A stretch of 64,000 nt of DNA from Paenibacillus doosanensis (GTDB lineage Bacteria > Bacillota > Bacilli > Paenibacillales > NBRC-103111), in NCBI RefSeq assembly GCF_025060755.1, contig NZ_JANYUY010000003.1, forward strand, positions 124,001 to 188,000, written 5' to 3'. A program made the translations under genes and the position numbers. Below are positions 1 through 7,831 of this stretch, one piece after another. The stretch's first letter is position 1. Each line of letters opens with the position of its first letter. The notes beneath the pieces are model-generated. The model made no database searches and was not told the DNA's origin. It was given only the letters and a program-made list of their open reading frames with translations.

Positions 1-2
1 CA

Positions 3-19
3 GGGTCAAAATTTGACCC
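3..19. promoter_or_regulatory. 17-base dyad at the left edge
   Basis: Two 8-base arms, GGGTCAAA and TTTGACCC, are perfect inverted copies around one central base. The loop is too short for an RNA hairpin, so a protein-binding dyad is more likely than a terminator. What it controls is unknown because the left neighbour lies outside the window. The rest of bases 20-225 holds nothing I can identify. Confidence 0.3.
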
Positions 20-225
20 CAATCTTAGATATACTAAACCATACGGGGGGCGGATGCAAGCGGATTTTGCAATACCGGGAAAAACGCTGCCGCGAAAGCC
101 GTTTTGCAGGCGCAAATGCCCCCGGATTTGTCCATTTTGTTAATCTTGCGACCGCTCATTTCCTTATAGAAAAAAGTTATGATACGATAGCTATATACTT
201 TGGACTGGGAGGCTTTGGATACACT

Positions 226-1401
226 ATGAAAAAACAGCTGGCCATTATTATGGTGCTGCTGATGACGATATTTATCGGCTTCGGCATCATTATTCCGGTG
301 CTTCCCGACGCGGTGACGGGATCAGGAGCCAGCAGCTTTCACCTAGGCATGCTGCTGTCGATCTATTCTCTGGCTTCATTTCTGATGTCTCCGATCTGGG
401 GAGGCATCTCGGACCGGATCGGCAGAAGGCCCATTATTATGATCGGAACGCTCGGCTTCAGCGCCAGCTTCTTTGTGTTCGGCATCGCCGACGGAAACCT
501 GGCGCTAATGTACGCTTCAAGAATTCTCGGGGGGCTGTTCTCCGGAGCGGCAACCGCCTGCGCCGTCGCTTACGTCGCCGACATTACGACGGAGGAAAAC
601 CGGACTAAAGGAATGGGACTCGTCGGCATGTCCATCGGTCTCGGCTTCATCTTCGGGCCGGCGGTCGGCGGCATTTTGAGCCAGTGGGGCTTCCAGGTGC
701 CGTTCTTTGCTTCCTCGCTGCTGGCGCTGGCTACGTTCTTCTTCGCGCTGGTCATGCTGCCCGAATCGCTCAGCCGCGACAAGCGGCGTCAGCCTCAGGC
801 GGACAAGCCGTCGCGCTGGAGCGCTTTTGTCGGCTCGCTCAAATACTTGTATACCCTTTCGTTCTTCGTATCGTTTACACTGGCGGGCCTGGAGGCAACG
901 CTGCTGCTGTTCGAGAAGGACAAGATCGGGGCCAGCTCGCTGGATCTCGGCATCATGTTCGCCGTTAGCGGCGTTGTCGGCGCCTTAATTCAAGGGGGCG
1001 TCGTTCGCCGGTTCATCAAGAGGGGGGATGAAGCCAAGGTCGTCGGCCTCGGCCTCGTATTGTCGGCGGTCGGCTTCGTGCTCATTTTGTTCTCGATGAA
1101 CCTCACCACGGCATCGATTTATTTGTCCGTATTCGGGGCGGGCAATGCGCTGATTCGTCCTTGCGTAACCTCGCTGATCACGCAGAAAACGAAGGTAGGA
1201 CAAGGCGTAGCGTCGGGCCTCAGCTCGTCGATGGATAGCCTCGGGCGGATTACAGGGCCGCTGCTCGGAGCGGGCATCTATCAATACAGCCAGCAGCTGC
1301 CGTTTTATATCGGCGCCGTACTGTCGCTCGCTGCGTTGTACTTGCTGTACCGTTTCATCGTCGTCGACCGGGAAACGAATCCATTGTCGCAGCGAGCCTA
1401 A
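226..1401 (+). CDS. MFS transporter, drug-efflux type
   Basis: A 391-residue membrane protein of the major facilitator superfamily, probably a proton-driven exporter of small molecules. About twelve hydrophobic segments are visible. The loop 2-3 signature GGISDRIGRRP lies at residues 59-69, and a glycine/proline-rich antiporter-type motif (GLGFIFGPAVGG) at about 138-149. The frame stays open upstream to base 13, but the ATG at 226 has GGAGGC 12 bases upstream and begins a typical hydrophobic first segment, so the upstream stretch is not counted. It ends in a hairpin shared with the convergent SLH gene. The substrate cannot be read from the sequence; Bmr, NorA and TetA-like proteins share these motifs. 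Confidence 0.85.
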   Translation: MKKQLAIIMVLLMTIFIGFGIIIPVLPDAVTGSGASSFHLGMLLSIYSLASFLMSPIWGGISDRIGRRPIIMIGTLGFSASFFVFGIADGNLALMYASRILGGLFSGAATACAVAYVADITTEENRTKGMGLVGMSIGLGFIFGPAVGGILSQWGFQVPFFASSLLALATFFFALVMLPESLSRDKRRQPQADKPSRWSAFVGSLKYLYTLSFFVSFTLAGLEATLLLFEKDKIGASSLDLGIMFAVSGVVGALIQGGVVRRFIKRGDEAKVVGLGLVLSAVGFVLILFSMNLTTASIYLSVFGAGNALIRPCVTSLITQKTKVGQGVASGLSSSMDSLGRITGPLLGAGIYQYSQQLPFYIGAVLSLAALYLLYRFIVVDRETNPLSQRA

Positions 1402-1418
1402 GCCATAGAAACGAGAGT

Positions 1419-1457
1419 AAGCCGTTCAAGCTCACATGATGAGCCTGGACGGCTTTT
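1419..1457. terminator. Hairpin between MFS gene and SLH gene
   Basis: AAGCCGT pairs with ACGGCTT, extended by GCTCA/TGAGC inside, followed on the plus strand by TTTTTC. It closes the MFS gene; the SLH gene ends 24 bases further on the opposite strand. Confidence 0.75.
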
Positions 1458-1480
1458 TCATTGTTTTTCCATCGGGAGGA

Positions 1481-2167
1481 TTAACCGCTCGTGTCCGGCT
1501 GCTCGCGACTGAACAATCGGTAGATGACGGCGACCGCTTCGGCCCGCGTCATCTTCTGGTCCGGCCGGAACGTTCCGTCCTCATAACCGTCAAACAACTT
1601 CGCTTCCCGTACCGCGCTGATGGCGTCTTTCGCCCAATATCCGGCCGGGACATCGCGGAACGCCGTTTCCTTGCCGGATTTCAGCATTTCGCTGCGCTCC
1701 AGAATGGCGGCGATTTCCGCCCGGCTGATCGTGGAATCGGGTCGGAACGTATGATCCGGATACCCGTTGACCAATCCGTAATCTACGGCCGTCATGATAT
1801 AGGCTAGATCTTCCTTGTTCTTCCCGATGTCGGTTAGATCCGATTCGGTGCTGCCTGACAACGGGAGTTCCTTGGCTTTGACGAGATACCGCACGAATTC
1901 AGCTCTCGTAATCGGCTGATCCGGCTTGAAATCCAGTTGGCCCGTCGTTTCGTCACGATAGCCGTCAATGTAATTTTTGCGGAGCAGAGCGGTAATTTCC
2001 GCTTTCGCCCAATGGCTTGCGATATCGCGAAATTCGGGCAAAACGGCCGGACGGCCCGCAGCCTCCGTTGGAGAAGCGGCCTCCGCCGGAAGCGAGAGAG
2101 CGCCTAACCATACCGCAGCGCCTGTCAGAAGAGCAAAGATTAAATTGAAAGAGCGTTTCAAGGACAT
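1481..2167 (-). CDS. Exported protein with three SLH domains
   Basis: A 228-residue protein with a signal peptide (basic MSLKRS, hydrophobic core, cleavage near AEAA at about 31) followed by three S-layer homology modules. Each carries the family pattern of GY.DGTFRP-like and RAE boxes: GYRDE...TRAEF, GYPDHTFRPDSTISRAE and GYEDGTFRPDQKMTRAE. SLH modules anchor proteins to pyruvylated secondary cell-wall polymer. Here they fill the whole mature protein, so it may be a wall-anchored scaffold or a small S-layer component. The ATG at 2167 is chosen because AAGGCGGTG lies 9 bases upstream; a GTG at 2179 falls inside that ribosome binding site. Confidence 0.85.
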   Translation of the reverse strand: MSLKRSFNLIFALLTGAAVWLGALSLPAEAASPTEAAGRPAVLPEFRDIASHWAKAEITALLRKNYIDGYRDETTGQLDFKPDQPITRAEFVRYLVKAKELPLSGSTESDLTDIGKNKEDLAYIMTAVDYGLVNGYPDHTFRPDSTISRAEIAAILERSEMLKSGKETAFRDVPAGYWAKDAISAVREAKLFDGYEDGTFRPDQKMTRAEAVAVIYRLFSREQPDTSG

Positions 2168-2267
2168 GAAAGCCGGCACCGCCTTAACATAGGTCGCTTT
2201 TTTTTCATTATAAACGAAAATAATGACGGAAGTGTGAAATATTTCGCATTTTTTGGCCGTATTTGCA

Positions 2268-2304
2268 GAAAAAAAGCCGTTCCCGTTTGAGCGGCGGAAC
2301 GGCT
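2268..2304 (-). terminator. Terminator of the secreted repeat protein gene
   Basis: AGCCGTTCC pairs with GGAACGGCT around a short loop. Read on the minus strand it is followed by a run of T residues. It lies directly downstream of the stop at 2332. Confidence 0.8.
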
Positions 2305-2331
2305 ACTGCATCTGTATCGTAAGCATCGGGC

Positions 2332-3033
2332 TTACTTGGATTCCTTCTTCTTGTCCGGCGCCTCGCCGCGCTTATGTTCGACCATTTTCTCGATCCATGG
2401 CGTCATCTCATCCTTGATCTTGACGATAAGCTGATCTTTGCTGATCCCTTTGGCCGCGGCGATTTCCGCCAATGACTTACCTTCGTGGAGCTGGGTCTTG
2501 AGCTGCTCCTCCGTTATGCCCAGAATGGCCGCGATCTTCGCGGGTTCGGGCAGCGCGCGGTGCTTCATCCGGTGATGACCGTGCCAGAAACCGCCCTTAT
2601 GATTGACCATAAACGCGAGATGCTTGTCCATGCTCGCTTTGATCTTCTCCGCTTGGTCCGCCTGCAGTTTGCCTGCTTTAACCGCTTCGTCGATCTTTTG
2701 GATGCGGACGGCTTTCAGCTTGGCGATAAGATCCGCTTCGCTGATTCCTTTTTCCTTCGCGATTTCGGCGAGCGTTTTCTCTTTGAGCGCCGCGGAGAGG
2801 GCGGACGGCTCCATCCCGAGAATCGTCGCCGCTTCATCCAGAATCGGCAGCGCTTTATGCGAGCCTTTCTCGCCGGGCTGCAGCTTCTCGCTGCGCTGGT
2901 CGGACGGAGCCTGCTGCTTCGCCGGAGCGTCGGCATATACCTGCAGCTTGGAGCCGTACAGCGCCATACCGCCGAGCAGCATCGTGAAGGTCAAACCGGT
3001 GACGATCACTTTTTTCGTAGGAAAGCTTCTCAT
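2332..3033 (-). CDS. Secreted protein with two helical LAEIA repeats
   Basis: A 233-residue exported protein of unknown function. Basic residues and a hydrophobic segment (about 9-25) form a signal peptide or anchor. Two copies of a roughly 30-residue unit are present, each with the core LAEIA..KGIS followed by L..K.K. A Lys/Ala-rich helical stretch and a His-rich segment (HGHHRMKH) lie between them, and the tail is strongly charged. This looks like the small Bacillus secreted YckD/DUF2680-like proteins, but I cannot assign a family firmly. The ATG at 3033 is preferred: AAAGGGTGAA lies 7 bases upstream, and the GTG at 3045 is part of that ribosome binding site. Confidence 0.65.
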   Translation of the reverse strand: MRSFPTKKVIVTGLTFTMLLGGMALYGSKLQVYADAPAKQQAPSDQRSEKLQPGEKGSHKALPILDEAATILGMEPSALSAALKEKTLAEIAKEKGISEADLIAKLKAVRIQKIDEAVKAGKLQADQAEKIKASMDKHLAFMVNHKGGFWHGHHRMKHRALPEPAKIAAILGITEEQLKTQLHEGKSLAEIAAAKGISKDQLIVKIKDEMTPWIEKMVEHKRGEAPDKKKESK

Positions 3034-3223
3034 ACTAGTGTTCACCCTTTCGCAAATAAGATAGGTCAGCCTCGAATGAAGATGGGCTAACTACCTTTAG
3101 CCTGTGCCGGATGTCTTAAAGTTAGTTTAACGCAACCTTAGAATTACATAAATTTTCCGGCGCGCTGTGTCGCGCTACAAAGTTAATCGTGCGCAGTTTT
3201 GGCCGGGATTATACAAAAAGGAA

Positions 3224-3859
3224 TTAGATGGAAGCGTTTCGGGCCGTTTGATACAAAGGCATCAGCGTTCGAATCGTTTGTCTGACCAGGTCGAGTAACT
3301 GCTCTCCATCCGCCAGTACGGGATCGGAAGACAAGAGGGTGCGGCCGATCAGCAGCTCGGCTTTCTTCACATCGCGGAACCTCTCCAGCGCGGCTTGCAG
3401 CTCGTTGTCGCTAAGCTCGCCGAAGGCGACGGCGTCTTTCTTCATATGATCGAATGACAGCTTATAATCGCTTGGAATAATGTCGCGGAGCCGATCCAGC
3501 TCGTTCAAATAAGCCCGCGCGATCGCCTGCTTCTCCGGCAGCTCGTAGATGAGAGCGAGCCAGACGAACACTCTATCGTCGAAGAGGCCGACTTGAAAAT
3601 GCGGATGCTGCTTGTAGCCGCGTTTATTATGGCAAAGCGCCATCCATGTATCGACCGGCGCGTTGACGGTTCTTCTCGCGTGCTTGGCGATATGCAGGAA
3701 CATTTCATCCCCGGCGAGCACGGCCGTTTCATCGCACAGCGCGTCGCCTATCGCCTTGAATTTCGGTTGAATGAGACCTTGAATGCCCTCCATTCGAGCC
3801 TCCAGCCCCGGAGTCGTAAATACGTCGAAATCTGCTTGAGTAAAGCCTTGGAATGCCAT
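3224..3859 (-). CDS. yktB: DUF1054 / UPF0637 family protein, YktB-like
   Basis: A 211-residue soluble protein. The start MAFQGFTQADFDVF and the later F.VGLFDDRVFVWLALIYELP stretch match what I recall of the DUF1054 family (B. subtilis YktB, about 212 residues). No biochemical function is established to my knowledge. AGGAGG lies before the ATG. Upstream on the minus strand, TATAGT at 3911-3916 preceded by TGG gives an extended -10 promoter. The gene stands alone, and I see no convincing terminator. Confidence 0.8.
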   Translation of the reverse strand: MAFQGFTQADFDVFTTPGLEARMEGIQGLIQPKFKAIGDALCDETAVLAGDEMFLHIAKHARRTVNAPVDTWMALCHNKRGYKQHPHFQVGLFDDRVFVWLALIYELPEKQAIARAYLNELDRLRDIIPSDYKLSFDHMKKDAVAFGELSDNELQAALERFRDVKKAELLIGRTLLSSDPVLADGEQLLDLVRQTIRTLMPLYQTARNASI

Positions 3860-3910
3860 GGGAGGTCCTCCTGAACGTATGAAAAATAATTGCTCTATGT
3901 ATACGCATTT

Positions 3911-3919
3911 ACTATACCA
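3911..3919 (-). promoter_or_regulatory. Extended -10 promoter of yktB
   Basis: On the minus strand TGGTATAGT is an extended -10 element (TG, one base, then TATAGT) about 50 bases upstream of the yktB ATG. No clear -35 is visible, as is common for this class. Confidence 0.5.
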
Positions 3920-3959
3920 TATGAGGATCGGAAGAGGCGAACGGGCTCATGCGGGCGAC

Positions 3960-4000
3960 CTAAAAAAAACACAATTGCGATAAAAGGGATTCCATTGTTG
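3960..4000 (+). promoter_or_regulatory. Shared 41-base upstream block, copy 1
   Basis: This block and bases 5984-6024 align without gaps at 31 of 41 positions. It comprises CT plus an A-tract, ACAAT, and the perfect 12-mer GATTCCATTGTT (3988-3999 here). ACAAT and ATTGT form a loose dyad. The right end overlaps a TTGTTG -35 hexamer, the usual position of an activator. The YesN-like regulator encoded in the same cluster is the natural candidate to bind it; that is inference. Confidence 0.55.
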
Positions 4001-4023
4001 AAAGCGGTTAAACACGGTAGGAT
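3995..4023 (+). promoter_or_regulatory. Promoter of the LplB-like permease, with cre-like site
   Basis: TTGTTG (3995-4000), a 17-base spacer and TAGGAT (4018-4023) form a sigma-A-type promoter. Between the two hexamers TGAAAGCGGTTAAA (3999-4012) matches 13 of 14 positions of a relaxed cre consensus, so CcpA could block the promoter directly. Confidence 0.5.
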
Positions 4024-4073
4024 AAAGCTGCACGATCGATCGCATCTGAAGAAACACTAAAAGGAGGGGCCGT

Positions 4074-5030
4074 ATGGCTAGCAAAATTCAGGCGTCCGAC
4101 AGGATCAGCTACAAGGCAATGACGCGGGCAAGCTTATCCAGCTACATGTGGAAGTATAAAACGCTGTATTTCATTACATTGCCGGCAATCGCTTACTTTA
4201 TTATTTTCAAGTATATCCCGTTATTCGGATCGGTGATCGCTTTTCAGAACTACAATATTTTTCAAGGCATTTCCGGGAGCAAGTGGGTGGGACTGGCCCA
4301 TTTCAAGCGGATGTTCGAGCATTACGATTTTTTGAACATTTTGAACAACACCTTGTTAATCGGCCTTTACGACCTGGTATTCGCCTTCCCGGCACCGATT
4401 ATTTTGGCGCTGCTGCTCAATGAATTGCGAATCGTTTTTTACAAAAGAATACTGCAGACGATCGTGTACATGCCGCATTTTTTGTCCTGGGTTATCGTCA
4501 GCGGCATAGCGATCGGCATCTTGTCGCCGTCGACGGGGATCGTGAACCAGTTCGTCTCATGGCTGGGCCATGAACCGGTCTACTTTCTCGGGGAGGAGTC
4601 CTACATCCGCTCGGTGCTGATAGGCTCGGGCATTTGGCGGGATTCGGGCTACGGCACGATCATTTATCTCGCTGCGCTCGCCGGCATTAATCCCGATCTG
4701 TACGAAGCGGCCGAGGTGGACGGGGCGAGCCGCTGGCGTCAGACGCTGTCCATTACGCTGCCTTCGCTGATGCCTACCATTATGATCATGTTTTTGCTGC
4801 ATATCGGTAAATTCCTCGATTTCGGCTTTGAGCGCGTATACGTATTTTTGAATCCGCTGAATATCAACAACGGGGAAATACTGGATACGTACATTTATAA
4901 AGCGGGTCTGCAAAGCCAGCAGTACAGCTATACGACGGCAATCGGCCTGTTCAAATCGGTCGTAGGGCTGCTGCTTATCGTCATCGGAAACGTGCTCAGC
5001 AAAAAAACGACAGGCGAGAGCCTCTATTGA
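4074..5030 (+). CDS. Carbohydrate ABC transporter permease, LplB/UgpA type
   Basis: A 318-residue inner component of a binding-protein-dependent sugar importer with six or seven hydrophobic segments. The cytoplasmic EAA loop reads EAAEVDGASRWRQTLSITLP at about residues 217-236, the docking site for the ATPase. The long N-terminal tail and the overall pattern match LplB/YtcP-type permeases for oligosaccharides. AAGGAGGGG precedes the ATG. The second permease follows 54 bases later, then the binding protein. No ATPase is encoded in the cluster; a shared MsmX-type ATPase elsewhere would serve it by analogy with B. subtilis. The promoter at 3995-4023 lies just upstream. Confidence 0.88.
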   Translation: MASKIQASDRISYKAMTRASLSSYMWKYKTLYFITLPAIAYFIIFKYIPLFGSVIAFQNYNIFQGISGSKWVGLAHFKRMFEHYDFLNILNNTLLIGLYDLVFAFPAPIILALLLNELRIVFYKRILQTIVYMPHFLSWVIVSGIAIGILSPSTGIVNQFVSWLGHEPVYFLGEESYIRSVLIGSGIWRDSGYGTIIYLAALAGINPDLYEAAEVDGASRWRQTLSITLPSLMPTIMIMFLLHIGKFLDFGFERVYVFLNPLNINNGEILDTYIYKAGLQSQQYSYTTAIGLFKSVVGLLLIVIGNVLSKKTTGESLY

Positions 5031-5084
5031 TCCGCTAGGCGGACCGACAAACAAGCGACGCTTACAGGTGAGGAGATGTTGGAT

Positions 5085-5963
5085 ATGAAAAAGACAAGCG
5101 TTGGCATGCAGCTGTTCGGCGGAGCCAATCTATTGTTTTTGACCGCGCTCGGTTTGGTAATGTTTCTTCCGTTTTTAAATGTGCTCGCACAATCGTTCAG
5201 CAGTTCCGAAGCGATTATTAGCGGGAAAGTCGTTTTTACTCCCGTCGATTTTACTTGGATTAACTATCAATATGTATTCAGCGACGCTTCGATCTGGAGA
5301 TCGCTCGGCATTACCGTCTATATTACGGTCGCCGGAACGCTTATTAATTTGATCGCAACCGCTTCGCTCGCCTACCCGTTGTCGAGGCAGGAATATGTGG
5401 GACGCAAATATGTCGTCTTCTTCGTGCTCATCACGATGGTGTTCTCGGCGCCGCTCATTCCGAATTTCATTTTGATGAAAAGCTTGAATTTGACGAATTC
5501 GCTGTGGGCGCTGCTGCTCCCGGGGGCGATCAACGCTTTTAATTTCTTCGTCATGCGCGCTTTCTTCATGCAAATACCCGTGGAAATTATCGATTCGGGG
5601 CGAATCGACGGCTGTTCGGAGCTGCGGATGATTTCCAGCATCGTGCTTCCGTTATCCAAGCCCGTTATGGCTTCGCTAGGCATCTTTTATGCCGTCAACC
5701 ATTGGAACACGTACATGGCGGCGCTGTATTACGTGAACAAGCCGGCCTTGTGGCCGCTGCAGGTCAAGCTGCGTCAGCTTATCGAAGCCGACGATATCAA
5801 TATCGATCCTTCGGCGTCCCAGTTCAGCGGGCTGGCCCATTCGAACCCGGAAGGGATCAAGATGGCGACGATTATGATCGCTACCCTTCCGATCGTGCTC
5901 ATTTATCCGTTTTTGCAGAAGCATTTCGTCAAAGGGATGATGATCGGCTCGATCAAGTCCTGA
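5085..5963 (+). CDS. Carbohydrate ABC transporter permease, LplC/YtcP type
   Basis: The partner permease, 292 residues, with six hydrophobic segments. Its EAA-like loop is DSGRIDGCSELRMISSIVLP. The ATG at 5085 is chosen because GAGGAG sits 9 bases before it, while the in-frame ATG at 5076 lies against that site. It is probably co-transcribed with the first permease. The following 160 bases hold a second promoter for the binding-protein gene. Confidence 0.88.
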   Translation: MKKTSVGMQLFGGANLLFLTALGLVMFLPFLNVLAQSFSSSEAIISGKVVFTPVDFTWINYQYVFSDASIWRSLGITVYITVAGTLINLIATASLAYPLSRQEYVGRKYVVFFVLITMVFSAPLIPNFILMKSLNLTNSLWALLLPGAINAFNFFVMRAFFMQIPVEIIDSGRIDGCSELRMISSIVLPLSKPVMASLGIFYAVNHWNTYMAALYYVNKPALWPLQVKLRQLIEADDINIDPSASQFSGLAHSNPEGIKMATIMIATLPIVLIYPFLQKHFVKGMMIGSIKS

Positions 5964-5983
5964 TCGTTTCCGAAGAGCCGTTT

Positions 5984-6024
5984 CTAAAAAAATGACAATA
6001 GAAGCCAAAGCGATTCCATTGTTC
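5984..6024 (+). promoter_or_regulatory. Shared 41-base upstream block, copy 2
   Basis: Second copy of the block at 3960-4000, again with CT plus A-tract, ACAAT and the identical GATTCCATTGTT (6012-6023). As in copy 1, its right end overlaps the -35 (TTGTTC). The conserved placement relative to two promoters of one cluster argues for a real binding site. Confidence 0.55.
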
Positions 6025-6072
6025 GCTCGTGGCCGCTGCTTCTACAATGTAGCTATATTGAAAGCGCTGTTA
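6019..6072 (+). promoter_or_regulatory. Promoter of the LplA-like gene, with cre-like half site
   Basis: TTGTTC (6019-6024), an 18-base spacer and TACAAT (6043-6048) form the promoter. TGAAAGCGCTGTTA at 6059-6072, just past the expected start point, has a perfect left cre arm and a poor right arm. CcpA repression is possible but not certain. Confidence 0.45.
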
Positions 6073-6125
6073 CAAAAGTTTCCGGCGCTGAATGTATACA
6101 TCCTGACAGAAAAGGGGCAAACACA

Positions 6126-7691
6126 ATGAAAACATGGATCAAGGCCGGAATGGCCTCCGTACTTGCGGCATCGGCATTGGCCGGCTGCGCGGGCAATAAC
6201 GAACAAGCGCCGGCGGCGGAAGGCGGCCAACCGGCGGGAAAGGCGAAGTTCTCCATCTCGATGCGGACGCTCGCTTTTAACTACGTAGAGAAATCGCCCA
6301 ATATTAACGAAGACAAGTGGGTCAAACGGCTGGAGGAGAAGACGAATACCGACCTGGACATCATTCTCGTCCCTCATAAGGAATTCGAAACGAAAATGAC
6401 GCAAATGTTCGCGACCAACGATATTCCTGACGTCGTGCAAGGCAGCGGGGGCGTATCCGGGAAAGAAATGGCCGGTTCCGTACAGGCCGGCGTGTTCATG
6501 CCGCTCGACGATCTGCTGCAAAAATACGGTCAAAACCTGCTGAAAAAAATTCCGAAGGAAGCATGGCAAAAGGAAACGTATCAAGGGAAAATTTATGCGA
6601 TACCCGAATTTCTGTCCAATCCTTCTCGCCGGGCTACGGCGATCCGCAAAGATTTGCTCGACAAGGCCGGTCTGCCGATCCCGAAAACGGTGGACGACTA
6701 TTTGAACGTCCTGCGCAAATTTAAGGAGATGGGGGTCGAGAATCCGTATCAAGGACGGGAAAACTTCAAATACGCCGATACGTTCTTCGGACCTTTCGAC
6801 GCTTATCCGTATTTGTCGATGATGATGCAGCAGGGCGACCAGATCGTGCCGAAGTTTTTCAACAGCGACAATATGATGAAGGCTCTGCAAACGTACAAGA
6901 CGATGTACGACGAAGGGCTGATCAACAAGGAGTTCGCTACGATTAACCCGACGACGTATAAAAACTCGATTTTGGCGGGCAAATCCGGCATCTGGACGAT
7001 GAACGCCAATGAAGTGCTGCAATGGGAGCAGCAGCTTAAAGCGAACGTGCCGGACGCCAAGGTGGAATTGATTCCTTCCCCTGTCGGCCCTGACGGCAAG
7101 GGTGGGTATTACTTGTACAACTCCGTCACGCGGGCTTGGTTCATCAATAAAAATGTGAAAAATCCCGAGAGCATCATCAAGTTTTTCGATTGGATGTTGT
7201 CCGATGAAGCGGAGCAGTTTTTCACCTTCGGCGTAGAGGGCGAGAATTACACGATGGAGAACGGCAAAATCAACTATAAGGCGCCGACCGATCCGCAGGC
7301 TGTCGATGAAGAGCGCTACCGCCAAGCATTTCTGTGGATGGTGCAGGATACGACGTATAATAAGGGAACGCTCAGCTTGACCGAAGAAGGAAAGAAACTG
7401 ATGAACATCTATGATACAATGTTGTCCAAGGAAGGCCGGGACGGCATCCAGTTCGAGCCGCGTCTCGACGCTTATATCGCCAATCCGGACATTTCTCCGG
7501 AATCCGACTATGCGGCGCCTATCGTGCTTCAGCATATGGTGAAGATGGTATACGGCAAGGAGCCTATCTCCGATTGGCCTAAAGTGATCGAGGAATGGAA
7601 GAGCAAGGGCGGCAAAGACGTCGTCAAGGAAGCGACCGAGAAGTTTAATAGCAAAGACCCGAACGTAACAATCAGCATGCCGCGCCGTTAA
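6126..7691 (+). CDS. Extracellular sugar-binding lipoprotein, LplA type
   Basis: A 521-residue solute-binding protein. The start has a lipoprotein signal with lipobox ALAGC, so Cys21 would be lipidated and the protein tethered outside the membrane. The length and the series NTDLDI, MFATNDIPDVV and NSVTRAWFINKN fit the large LplA-like family 1 binding proteins for oligosaccharides. It has its own promoter (6019-6048) besides read-through from the permeases, which fits the need for excess binding protein. A stem-loop at 7734-7765 separates it from the regulator genes. The ligand is not readable; the lyase downstream suggests a uronate oligosaccharide. Confidence 0.88.
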   Translation: MKTWIKAGMASVLAASALAGCAGNNEQAPAAEGGQPAGKAKFSISMRTLAFNYVEKSPNINEDKWVKRLEEKTNTDLDIILVPHKEFETKMTQMFATNDIPDVVQGSGGVSGKEMAGSVQAGVFMPLDDLLQKYGQNLLKKIPKEAWQKETYQGKIYAIPEFLSNPSRRATAIRKDLLDKAGLPIPKTVDDYLNVLRKFKEMGVENPYQGRENFKYADTFFGPFDAYPYLSMMMQQGDQIVPKFFNSDNMMKALQTYKTMYDEGLINKEFATINPTTYKNSILAGKSGIWTMNANEVLQWEQQLKANVPDAKVELIPSPVGPDGKGGYYLYNSVTRAWFINKNVKNPESIIKFFDWMLSDEAEQFFTFGVEGENYTMENGKINYKAPTDPQAVDEERYRQAFLWMVQDTTYNKGTLSLTEEGKKLMNIYDTMLSKEGRDGIQFEPRLDAYIANPDISPESDYAAPIVLQHMVKMVYGKEPISDWPKVIEEWKSKGGKDVVKEATEKFNSKDPNVTISMPRR

Positions 7692-7733
7692 TTCGGGCGG
7701 ACATAGGCCGGCAGGCCATGCGATTCGGGCGCG

Positions 7734-7765
7734 ATGCTCCTCACGCCGGCCGGCGCGGGGAGCAT
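7734..7765 (+). other. Intercistronic stem-loop after the binding-protein gene
   Basis: ATGCTCC pairs with GGAGCAT, with a GC-rich inner palindrome GCCGGCCGGC. No T-run follows, so it is more likely an mRNA-stabilising or processing hairpin than a terminator. It would let the binding protein be made in excess over the regulator genes. Confidence 0.45.
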
Positions 7766-7831
7766 GCTTGTACGTCGAGATGTACGCTGCAGACGGTAAC
7801 AGCCGCAGATTGAAACATAAGGGGGCGCCTC

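Noticed and set aside
13-225. N-terminal extension of the MFS transporter
   Set aside because: Open frame but without ribosome binding site, and the extra 71 residues are Cys/Arg-rich and unlike a transporter start; ATG at 226 is clearly better.
6042-7535. Long antisense frame (497 codons) opposite the binding-protein gene
   Set aside because: Shadow of a high-GC third position pattern; Arg/His-rich, no ribosome binding site, no recognisable product.
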